From: Combretum micranthum
Lineage: Eukaryota; Streptophyta; Magnoliopsida; Myrtales; Combretaceae
Assembly (NCBI GenBank): GCA_024138025.1
Contig: JAMXBD010000066.1
Coordinates: 1,736,001-1,800,000, forward strand
Direction of reading: 5' to 3'
DNA: 64,000 nt
In this document: positions 22,489 through 33,538 of the stretch, in pieces
How positions within the stretch are numbered: position 1 is the stretch's first letter
How the letters are laid out: every line of letters starts with the position of its first letter
Program-made: the position numbers and the translations under genes
The notes under the pieces: generated by a model
Seen by the model: the letters and a program-made list of their open reading frames with translations, nothing else
The model's database searches: none
Told to the model about the DNA's origin: nothing

Positions 22489-24986
22489 ACTTAAGTAGTA
22501 CTAGAGTATAAATTTATGATCTTTAAGGAATTTAAAACTCCTTAGGATGGTAAGATGAAGATAGAGGGTAGATCATGGAATTGCTAGTAGCTATGAAAAG
22601 CATAGATTTGTTAACCTTAATGAAAATTTTCTGGTTTTACCTCTTAATTATGATTTATTTATTGTTCCTTTTCTTCCAGCTTATTATTTATAAGTATTAT
22701 ATTTATATTATTTGTGTCATTATGTTTCATTATTATTTTCATATATCTTTCTTGAAGTATTTTGTTATTTCATTTTGTTTTTATTGCTGACCCCTGAAAT
22801 ATGTAGAAAAGCAATCAGTAAAACAAATAAAACTCACCAAAATCAAGAAATGATAATTTATAAAATCAAAATACACCATTACTAAACATATAACCTTTTA
22901 TGCTTTTACCATGTGCATATTTATATAAGAAGTTAATAGTATCTACTGAATTACTACTGATAAAACAATAATAACTAAAGTAAGTTAAATAGAATATAAA
23001 AGGAATTAATAATCGTAACTTTCATGAAGAAATCACAAACTCAACAGTCACAATTGCGATGACTGCAATTTATAAAATTAATCTGAGTAAAACAAATTAT
23101 TGAAACCTCCTCTTAAGTTAACCTAGACACAACCTACGACAGTCAACAAATCTTTTATGACTTAATTTCACATTTCAAGAAAAGTTTAAAAGGAGCCATA
23201 GTTTGAATTAAATTATGCAAATTCAAAAGGCACAAGGATTAACACAAATTTGTATGGGAAGCTCCAAAGATTGTAAATCATAAATAACAAAGCTAAAATA
23301 TTAGAAATATAATTAAAAGAGAATGAAAATGAGAATTACCACACAAAAATTTTCATAGTGGTAGTAACGACTCATTAATTTTAACAAGGACTTATATAAT
23401 TCAAAAATTAAGAAAACAGTATTGGATTGAATATTTGATTAGTGCATAATTATGTAACACCCATGGACCTAGGGCATGAACACTTGAATTAGGATTGATG
23501 AGTTCATTGTTCGTTCTTGTATTTCTATTATTAATCGTCAAGGTTAATGTATTATGTGTCATCAATGGTACTATCATGTTGTGTCAAGTCTCATCGTGTC
23601 TAGTCCTTTCTAGTTTAGTCAAGTTGTATTGAGTCGTTCATGAGAGTCGAGTCATATGTCAATCTAGTATTGGTCGATTTAGTTATTGTTGACACTTATC
23701 AGTCTTCTCACGAATGTACATGTGTTGAGATAAAGGACACAATTTCTTAATTTCAAAAATTGAAGTAATGGAAATAGGGTGGGTGTGTGTGTGTGTGTGT
23801 GTGTGTGTAGCAATAAAATAGTAACTTTAGGATACATGATTAAAAAGTTTTAGAGTATAAAATTATAGCAAATGAAATTGATATCTAGAAGGTTGAAAGA
23901 TTGAAGAAGAATGAAATGGGATGGTTAAGAACAATCAATGGTGAAATTAAAGAAGTATAAAGATCATAATGCTATAAACTCGAATTGAAGAGTGTCATAG
24001 TTAGTTTAGCAGCTAAAGTAATGTGAGCTTACAATCAAAAGGAGACCTTTTGCAGAGAAATGGCCTAAATAGGAGCAGAAGGATACCAAATCCAAGTGTA
24101 GAATAATCATATCCTACTGAGAACATGGAGGGATTTATAGAATAATGATTGTGGAGGTAATATGAAATGGGGAATTTGATTATCAACAAAATATTGGAAG
24201 GCTAAAAGTAGTAATCTTAAAGGAAGGGCTAGAAGTCATTTGTTGAGTTTAAAAGAGTTACCAAATGCCATCAGTATTAATCTTTTGTCCTCATCTCTAT
24301 TTTGGTGGTAGATATAAAGAAAAGATATTGGGAGTTGAGAAAAACATGTCGGAGGTGGTATGGTATGTTAATGAATGTTTTAGGATTAGGTAAGTGATAT
24401 ATGAATGTCATAAATTAACTCTGACATAGGACAATAGCAATTAAAATCTAACTCGAATTAATAGAAATGCAAATGCCAAGGGTACCACTTGAGGCGCCAA
24501 ATCAACATGAGGTTTGATCTTTAAGAGTTTAGTGTTGAAACTATAGATGTAAGATTTTCAACTTTCTAAATGTCGAACGAAGAATTGATTTGGAGATTAT
24601 GTGAGAGAAGGGTTTTCAACAAGAAAGATGATAAATGGAAGCAAAAAAATTATGATAGACATTGCCAATATGTTTGACTAATATTCTTGAAGCATATAAT
24701 GTAGATGTGGACAAAGTCTACCAAAATTTACATAATAAAAGTAGGAGTTATGGAGACATCGATTGAATTATATTATAGTCGATGGATATAATCATTTGAG
24801 AAAGTAAGGAAAGGAGTTTTGAAAATAGGTGAATATGGTGTAAAAAATCAGTAATTGAGCAGAAAACAACTTAAATGCCCAAGAGCATATGAAAACATGG
24901 ATTACGGAGTTAGAAACAGGGATTAAAAGAGTTACAATAATCTAAGTAACTTTCGAGGACGTAAGTTCCTTTTAAGTGGGAAGAGA
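22489..24986 (+). other. Internal remnant of the gypsy-like element
   Basis: It begins with AGTAGTACTAGAG, possibly a decayed primer-binding site, and ends with the purine tract AAGTGGGAAGAGA. I see no reverse transcriptase, integrase or gag motif, so the coding part has been deleted or replaced. At 23462 a TAACACCCATGG string resembles an LTR start, but no partner end was found. Confidence 0.5.
23783..23808. repeat. (GT)13 microsatellite
   Basis: An uninterrupted GT run. Confidence 0.95.
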
Positions 24987-26879
24987 TGCAATATAAAATA
25001 AAATAATTTATAAAGAAGGGAAAGTAGATGTCATACGTTATTTTATGACAAGGCAAAATAATCTTTCACTATGAAGATATATATAGTGATACCTGTTTGA
25101 ACCTAATCTTGGTGTCTTTTCATCTACAGAAGTTACATATGATTGTCAAACCCTAGAACCTCCATTGAAGGACCGACAAGAAGTTAAGAAATCAAGATAA
25201 GTTGTCTTCTTCCTTATCCTTTATCAAACCTATAAGGTTTTATTCCATAATCCGCACTTTTCAGTGTCAAGGTGCTTGCGTTTGGAAGAAAAGCCCTAAT
25301 CTTTGGTTGCTTAAAGCAATTGTAGTTTGCAAAAGAAGAGGAGAAAGTCGTTTGATTTCAAGTAACATGATTATAGCGATGTTTATACATTGATAAAATG
25401 TTTTTGGAGTTTTGTTTGGTTTAAAAATCAAGAAAAATGATGTTTTTTGGAGTTTTTTTTTTTTTTTGCATTTTTAGAGCGAAGTGGGGTACGTATAGGA
25501 GTCGTGACCATGACAAAGGCTATGATCTCCTCGAGTATGGTGAATCCAAGTCAATCACGATTGTAATGGCCTTCACCACCCCCATTACAGGTGTTATGGA
25601 GGCCGTAATAGCATTCATACCCCCCATAACAGGCATGACGAAGGTGTATCATGTTTTCTTTCCTTCTCGAGGCTATCATGCCCTCTATCATGGCATAACC
25701 AACAAGGGGATTATGTAATATTCTTTTAAACCTTGTTTTGATCTTCCTTAACACCTTAATTCTTGGTTTAATATCTAGTACTCCTAAATCCAAGTAGTAA
25801 GGCATATCTAGGCCTAGAGTAGTTGTAGTTTTTGATAGTTTGGGAGTTTCAATGACCTTAGAAATAATATTTTTCTTTTGAAAATAAGTTTTGAGTTAGT
25901 TTTGCTATATGTGACCAAGTGTTCCTAGCATAATTGAGCTGTCTATTCCAAATGCTAAACTAGGTATGTCGTTACCTTATTTGATAACCATACTTGTTAA
26001 GTAGAATATGTAATTGGACTAATTGATATTTGACTATAATTGTTTGCTGCTTGTGATTGGATGGGTCAAGTGGACCAGTATACTAGGACGGTACCTTAAT
26101 GATCTGTGTGTGGCATTATCTCGAGTGGAGTTATACATAGAGATGATTCTAGTAATCTAACAGTAGTACAAGTACAGTACCCAGGATATGTGGGGAGTAC
26201 CTAATACCGATATGTATACGTGTTCTTGATGTATATAAAAGTATCTATATACGTCTGTTATGGAGCCAAGGATAACTCTAAGCTATGTTGGTTGTTGGCT
26301 TAAAGTTTCAGATAACGAAAACATGGTTTACGCATTAGTTATCATATTGCACGTGAATGTGTGTGATGATTGTTCATGCATGTGTGCTTGCAATTTTGGC
26401 ATAATGGGCGCCGACTAAACCTTTCTTAATCTTTTTTCAAGAACAGATGAAGAACTTGTAGTACTTGGATTAATGACTATGGCGTCTACGTTGATTATAA
26501 GAAGGACGTTAATGGTGGTAATTATCCAACAAACTACTAGATAGTTTGGATTAGGTGTTAGATTGAAATTTGCTAAAATTGGAAAACCCAAATTAATTGT
26601 TATGGTTTACATTATGTTGTAAAATGATTTCATTGGTTTTATTAAGTTAAAAATATATTGGCTTATGATTTTATGCCAACTGGTTTTATGGACTATTTCT
26701 ATTGAATTTATGATATTTAAATAAGAAATTATTATTTGTGGAGTTTTCTATAATTATGAGAGCTTGAATCAAATACTAGATTTAATTGTGGATTAAAAGC
26801 AGGTTTTGAACCTTTGCATGTTTATATATAATATGGACACATGGCGGGTTGTAAATATTCCTAAATCTACGGTGTCACA
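24987..26879 (+). repeat. Right gypsy-like LTR, uninterrupted
   Basis: It is 1893 bp, TGCAATATAAAA to GGTGTCACA. It is preceded by a purine tract and contains the ~590 bp (about 25419-26006) missing from the left LTR. The bases after it, TTGGTATGAGA, resemble a primer-binding site. Confidence 0.78.
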
Positions 26880-27104
26880 ATTGGTATGAGAAATAATACA
26901 AGATGACAACCATAGAAAACTTATTTAAAAAAAGTTCAAGAAGAAGTAAGATAAAGAGAAGACAACAATAAATAAATAAACAACAACACAATATAATGAT
27001 ATATTGGTATGTGATTCTCATTTTCTTTAAGTTTTTTTTTTTGTTTTTTTAGAAAACTCAGATATTGGTAGTAGTAATTATGTACTCAAATGCTAATAGT
27101 TTTA

Positions 27105-27195
27105 TGGTCTAGTAGCATTATCCCTAGTCTCCTAAATGAAATTTGCTAGGTTCGAATTCCCCTTACTCATCATAATCACTAAAAAAATAATGTAA
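27105..27195 (+). mobile_element. tRNA-derived SINE-like sequence
   Basis: TGGTCTAGTAG at 27105-27115 fits a tRNA box A, and GGTTCGAATTCC at 27149-27160 is a perfect box B, with 33 bp between them. An A-rich tail (CTAAAAAAATAATG) follows. It does not fold as a tRNA gene as far as I can see, so a SINE is more likely. Exact ends are unknown. Confidence 0.5.
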
Positions 27196-28670
27196 AAATT
27201 CAATCCATTTGCTACAACAATCCTAAGGGGTCTCATATCAAAATAAAAGGGATAAATTATAATATGTCCCCATATGTTTTCTCTAATTGTTTTTACTTTG
27301 CCATCTTAGAAAATAAGTGTTTAAACTCCAAATACTTAAATAATATATTTAACCCCTATATCTATTTTCCTCATAAATAAAATAACTAATTTATATTAAA
27401 ATATTTTTTTAAGATTAAAACAATTATTTATGGAATTAAATAACATTTTTTAAGATAAGAGGATCTACATGTTCTAAGTTTAAAACCAGGGTAGGCACTA
27501 CATTGTGAATAATTAAGTAATTTCATTAATACATATGTAATTCCTTTAAAAAACTATACTACTACTACTTCTACTAAATAACATTTCTCACTATTATTAT
27601 ATATGTGTGTTCTATAAATATATATTAAACATTACCTAGCAACTCTATTCCAAACAAAATAGTAAATATAAACATCAAATTCCTTTCAAAAACTCTTATA
27701 TCATATATGAATATAGATACTATAAATATAAGATAAATTCAAATTAAATGCTTTAATATACACAAAGGAAATTTTTGGACTGCTAACCCATTGAAATAAA
27801 GATTACATAAATACAAATTACATAAAAGTAATTACTAAAATATCCACGTAAAATCGTATCTATTAGACACGAATTATGTATTTACACATAAATTATATGT
27901 CATACACATGATTCATTTCACATAAGTCGTATGTATGATATGCACGATTGCATATTATACATATGGTTTTTGCTTTTAATTGGAGTACAGTCGGATTTTG
28001 TTCATGAAATTTATTTATCAAAAATAAAATCACATATAATAGATGTGATTCTATGCTAAAATTTACCTACTTAAAAATTATGTTGTATTTAGGTATTTCT
28101 TTTTCTAGGGTTGGTATATATGTGTTTGTAATTATAAAATTGAAAAAATCAATAAAATAAAGAGAGTAATGAGTAAACTTCTTCACCCTTGGAAGCAAGG
28201 TTGTTAAACTCGCAATTCTGTGTAGAATCGCCAAGGAGACAGTAAAATCGGAATGTAAAATTAAAAAATAGAAACATAAGTTTCTATAATCTTTAAAAAA
28301 TAGTTTGAAAAATTATAAAAATACTTATAAAAGATGTAGAAAACTTAGAACACATAATAGATGTGAAAAAGATAAAGAAATTAAGTTTTTTTTTTCATAA
28401 TAACTCTTAGTTCATGATATAACATGTACAAAAAAGAGCGGATAGAGTCAAAATTAATTTATTTTTAATTGTTTTATTTAAAATAAGTGCTAAATTAAGG
28501 AAGAATCAAAATTTTCAACTTATTAAATATTTAATTATATAAATAAAATAAATAAGTTTTCTTATGAATTTTACATATAACTTGACTTGAATAAATTCTA
28601 TAAATATATAACAAGGGTTTTCGGGATAGGAAAGGAAAAAGACAGAGAGAGAGTACGAAAATCAAATAGA

Positions 28671-28702
<32 letters not shown>
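28671..28702. repeat. (AAT)n microsatellite
   Basis: About ten AAT units. Confidence 0.92.
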
Positions 28703-30730
28703 GAAAATATATTATCTTAATTTCGAATAGTTGATGAGATCGTAAACACATGATTATATTTTTTATATTTTAGTTTATTTGACTTAAATAAACAAAATCG
28801 ATAAATTTAATTAAAATTATAAGATTTTACCAAATAAGATTCTAGCCATGTATCAACTTCAAAATATTTTATAAAATTATAAACCCATCAAATTGTACGC
28901 GTGAAAGACGATCCAACGAGTACACTAAGAAAGATAAATGAATGAAAAAGTTTCTCTTCCCTGACGTATGCAAAAAGATTAGAATTCAAAAAGTAGGGGA
29001 GAGACCATGACAAGTGTCCCGATCTTTTTACTTTGGTCATTGACAAGCGTCCCTATGCTGGTATGGCTTTTAAAACACGAAGTCGTTTATTTTATTGAAT
29101 ATGGAAGAGTTTCCTGGTAACACGGATCTCATCGTCATCCATGTGACAACTTATAAGGCACGATATTCATATGTACATAAAAACCAAAAGGCCAAAAAAA
29201 AATTCTTTTTCTTTTTTATTTTTTGGGTAGAAACCAAAAAAGATTTATTAGAATATTAAAAAAAGATTTATTTAATAAAATATGACAAATATAAATATAA
29301 CAAATATATTATTAATCAATTTTTATTGTGTACTAGTAACATTGGAATTAGATTTTCCTTTCAAGAGCCTACAGGTGTCCCATGGGCTAAAGTCGGATTC
29401 AATAAAGTGCAAAAAGTGAGATAGAGCTTAAAGCCTACCTTAGTTGTATGTGAATGTTAATGGGTCGTTTTCGTTCGTACAAAATCTCCTACTAAGAAGA
29501 TATGTGCTGGATGGCCTACGTGTTGGAATATGGGTGCATAGCAATAGAAAAGCCTTTCCAGAGGTCGATTCAAATCGATATTTTCTATACCTTTTTCCCA
29601 TCTTAACGGCATCAATTCAAATTGGGGCTATGTGTTGTCTCCATCTTAAGCTAGAAATACTAGGCAAGATGCTTGTATCCTTGTATACGTAAGGTTTAGT
29701 GGCATTATTTGCTACATTCTTGTTGAATAGCAAGATTTCTGATAAATAGAAAGATGCCTAATAAGCGATTATATAGCTGGGGGGTAATGTGACCAACCAA
29801 TAGCGAATGCACACAACATTCATGTGTAAGTCCATGTAAAAGAAATAAATAATGACAACTAATTTGGAATGTGCAACTTGATTACCTTTTTCTTCAAATT
29901 ACATTTAGCAAACAAAAGCTGTATATCCTCTCGGATCCAGAAACATATCTAAACTCTAATATGTGGTTTTAAATCATATTTGGGCTCTAGTAGTCAATTT
30001 GAGGCCTTGCTACTAACTCTTCATGAGGTGCACCTGCTCAAAGTAACCAACTCTCTAAGATTTTTCATCCAATTATAACATCTCAATAATTAGTTCGACA
30101 TCTGGCTATGTCAAATAAACCTGTGTACTATCCAATGTTACGACATAAGTTGTTCCCCCTAAAACATCCTAAATTCGCTTAAATGCCCACTTCTTTTGTT
30201 TTCCTTTTTTACAACAATAAAGAAAAGAGGATTTAAACATGATTTATACCACTTGAAAGACTAATCTTAATACCATTAGGTTACAAGTCCATCAAAGAAT
30301 GCCCATCATTGATCAATCCAAATCTTGCATATCCCATTACACATCAAGAATAGGTGCCTCACATGTTACTAAGAGAACTTTAACTTAACACAATCATTTA
30401 TTTGTATAGTAAGTGCTAGTCAAATCATAACCTGCATACTAATCCACATTAGTCATCTTATTAGTTTTGATGACTACTTGCACCGAAATTTATCTTCCCC
30501 TCACTTGAGAAAAACCTATTTAACAAAAACCTTTTTAGCCTATTGGTTAATCCTGCCATGATTCATTACTAACTTAGCCGTTTTACAATGATTTACCAAT
30601 TCTATATAGATAGCTTCACATCTCAATTAATGTTGTTACTTTTGATATATTTACACTAATGGTTACTTAAGAATCATGTACTAGTCATGTGCGTGTACAT
30701 ACATCTTGCATTACACATGGCCTTAAAGGA

Positions 30731-30735
30731 ATAAC
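30731..30735. repeat. Target-site duplication ATAAC, left
   Basis: Identical to 33534-33538 and abuts the LTR start TGTAAGGC. Confidence 0.85.
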
Positions 30736-30916
30736 TGTAAGGCTCCGGATTTACCCCTATATTTAAAATAGGTAAACCCAGTTCCCCAACCACATATAAT
30801 CTGCAGTATTATATGTAAGGTTGTAATCCAGCATCAATTTGTATAGTTATTTGCCTAAATGTCTTATAAGAATAAACTTTATCACTAATAGTACATAATA
30901 CAACCATATACATATA

Positions 30917-30948
30917 TACATACATACATACATACATACATACATACA
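30917..30948. repeat. (TACA)n microsatellite
   Basis: About eight TACA units. Confidence 0.92.
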
Positions 30949-32299
30949 AGGCTCGTAAACAAGCCATTTACAAAATATATCAAAAGATAACAAAAATCCT
31001 ATTAACTAATACATAAGTTTTCAAAGCATATATGTACATATAGCTATTCTATTACATAAGGGTTCCATCAACGTCAAGGTCTTCACTACTCCTTCCAATT
31101 ATCTAAGAACTCCTCAAAATCCGATCCATATCCCATACTTGTATAGAATTCGTCATCCATACCTGAAAAAGATAAAATATGAGCCAGAGGCCCAGCACAC
31201 AGTAACAAAAACAAATGCGTAATGGCTCACACGATCTTAAACTATAATGCAATGTGACAATCATCCATTGATTAGATAATCTTTAATTAGTCAAACATCA
31301 CTGGAGTGTTCAAACTCCGAACAATAAGGATATTTGGGGTCCTGAGTAACGATCACGACGCTCAGGGGGTTGATATAAGTAGTTCGGACACTTATATCTC
31401 CTAGATGATATATCCATAAAAGAGAAAATAACTTCATCTAGGGTTAACAGCCGTTACACAACTTCACTTATCTTAGTCCATAACATTACTTAGTCCAACT
31501 GTTCCCATAAACCTTTGAACTAAATCATATTATTTCATTCTAAGCTTAAGCAAATGTTACTCCGATACCATTTTCCTCATCAGTTACCCGCCGTACCACT
31601 TAGGAAAGTCTTATCAAAAGACAGGGGTGGCCTAAGTGCCTAATCTACCGTGCCCCCAATCTGAGCAAGGTGCTACTCCCCAAACCGGATACCGATCTGC
31701 CATCTAGGCCAGATACGGGTTTAAATAGCGTAAGAGACATCCAATTCGAACAAAGGTTTAAGTTTTTCCATATTAAAGTTTATTAAAGATATGCCTATCC
31801 TAAGTAAAGAACAAACAAGTTACTGCGTACCTGTACTAGCTCGAGATTCAATGAGAATAACCGAAAGGGAATCACTCACTGTAAAAAGAAGACATTACAA
31901 ACTCACACTTAGTTCTAGTATATATATATATATATATTCATCAAATCTCAAGTACAATCATCCAAAGAAATTCAAATAAATCATTACAACATCATCACAT
32001 AACATTCAGATATCATATATTATCATACAATACTCAACAAATATTTAAATGATCATTTATCAAGCTTGGGAGAACTTTTAACAACCAATAATAAGTTTTA
32101 AACTTTGTTTGAAAAGTGTATCAGTTGAAAAGAACTAAAATTTAAGCATTGTTACTCTTAAAATTTGTGAAAACTTAAAACACGAAAGTTGTAGATCTCT
32201 TTTTAAGCTTTCCAACGCAATTTGAATCACCTCAATCGGAGGTCGAATAAAAAAGTTATGATCAAATTACAAAACAATATCGCAGTAGGGAAGAGATCA

Positions 32300-32590
32300 G
32301 AAATTGAAACACCCTCCCATATGGGCCGTTTGGAAGGCCGTTTCAACCCAGTGAAATTGTACTTTTCCATCCGAGAGTGATACACCCTTGCATATCAGGC
32401 CGTTTCAATTCATACACCCTCTCATACAGGGCCGTTTCAACTCAGGGAAATTGCACTTTTCCATCCGAGAGTGATACACCCTTGCATATGAGGCCGTTTC
32501 AATTCATACACCCTCTCATACAAGGCCGTTTCAACTCAGGGAAAGTGCATTTTCAAGATCAGAGAGTGAAACACCCTTCCATATGGGGCT
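32300..32590 (+). repeat. 94-bp tandem repeat, about three units
   Basis: The phase point ACTTTTCCATC recurs at 32361 and 32455, with a diverged third at 32549, so the period is 94 bp. Each unit contains two shorter sub-repeats of the form GGCCGTTTCAA(T/C)TCA. Confidence 0.85.
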
Positions 32591-33533
32591 GTATGAAATT
32601 TTCCGCCTTCCCCTGTTTTGAACACAAAATTTTTACAACTTTAACACTTTTAACTTCAACCAAAACACTTTCTTAGCTCTCTATAACTTGATATATGAAC
32701 TCCACATCATATACATTCCCAACTCATTAAACAACATCATTTCACTTTAATCTCTATCCTCCAATCAATACAACTTTCAACAAGCTCAACTTCACTTAAC
32801 CCTCACTACACCACTCATACATCATTCCATTTTCATTGTCACACTTCAAATACTAAACATGCATATATTATACTTCATTGGTAGCCCAAACCTTCATCAA
32901 TACATCACCAATACATATATACATATCAAATTCACATTTAACAAACTCTACACTATGAAACTTGCATCAAATGTAACTTAAACTTACCTCAAATCTTTGG
33001 GCTTGGTTTTCAAGGCTTTAGAATGATCTTTTGGTGGCTAACTTGCAAGAATTTGGATGTGGATCTTGGTCTTGAAGTTGGAGTGGCTTTGGGAGAGAAA
33101 ATAATGGGTTTTGTGCTTGTTTGAGGGGTTGTTTTGAGGGTGGTCTGATTTTGGACGAAATTTGGGTATTTTTGGCTTAATGTTTATCCAATGTTTGACT
33201 TTTAAGGTAGCCCACAAAAGTCATAAAGTAGTTTTTAATTAGAATTAATTAATGTTATTAATTTAAGTAAAATAAAAGCATTTATTTAGCTTTTGGTTTC
33301 CTAAAAAAATCTGCTACACTCCATTTGAAATATATATATATATATATATATCTAATATTACTCATTCCATATACCACATCAATATGTAAATTAATATTAA
33401 GTATTTATTATACTAATGCAAACATAATTATTCTACACTACTCAAATATATACATGTTATTTATTTATTTTAATAAGCAACTATAATCACTTATATATAA
33501 TATGATATTGGGAATAAAAGCATGGCTATTACA

Positions 33534-33538
33534 ATAAC
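33534..33538. repeat. Target-site duplication ATAAC, right
   Basis: Partner of 30731-30735. Confidence 0.85.

Larger units (their letters stand above)
8064..26879 (+). mobile_element. Ty3/gypsy-like LTR retrotransposon remnant, outer layer of a nested stack
   Basis: The left LTR is in two pieces (8064-8481 and 21732-22488) around a later copia insertion, and the right LTR is 24987-26879. Both begin TG(T/C)AATATAAA and end in CA. A purine tract (AAGTGGGAAGAGA) directly precedes the right LTR, with the upstream context CTTTCGAGGACG that is common just before 3' LTRs of plant chromovirus-type gypsy elements. The internal region left (22489-24986) has no readable gag or pol. Flanking pentamers ATGGG (8059-8063) and ATTGG (26880-26884) match 4 of 5 and may be a decayed target duplication. 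Confidence 0.68.
26880..30730. other. Gene-free AT-rich stretch
   Basis: No supported gene. It holds a SINE-like sequence near 27105-27195 and an (AAT)n run at 28671-28702. An 82-codon open frame at 29444-29692 has no recognisable motif and I do not call it a gene. Confidence 0.5.
30736..33533 (+). mobile_element. 2.8-kb solo LTR with perfect target duplication
   Basis: It begins TGTAAGGCTCCGG and ends GGCTATTACA. The 5-bp duplication ATAAC flanks it exactly. No internal retroelement genes occur, so it is a solo LTR, probably of a Ty3/gypsy element. It includes a (TACA)n microsatellite, a 94-bp tandem repeat and an (AT)n run near 33328-33351. The 99-codon open frame at 32377-32676 is a product of the tandem repeat and not a gene. 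Confidence 0.85.

Noticed and set aside
23462..23500. TAACACCCATGGACC as the start of another LTR
   Set aside because: No matching end, partner copy or target duplication could be found in the window.
25437..25805. Overlapping open frames on both strands (93 and 84 codons)
   Set aside because: They lie in the right gypsy-like LTR in a self-similar segment; no protein family match is apparent.
29444..29692. 82-codon open frame in a less AT-rich patch
   Set aside because: No motif found and no flanking exon or promoter signals.
32377..32676. 99-codon open frame on the + strand
   Set aside because: It coincides with the 94-bp tandem repeat in a solo LTR. A period of 94 is not a multiple of three, and no protein motif is seen.
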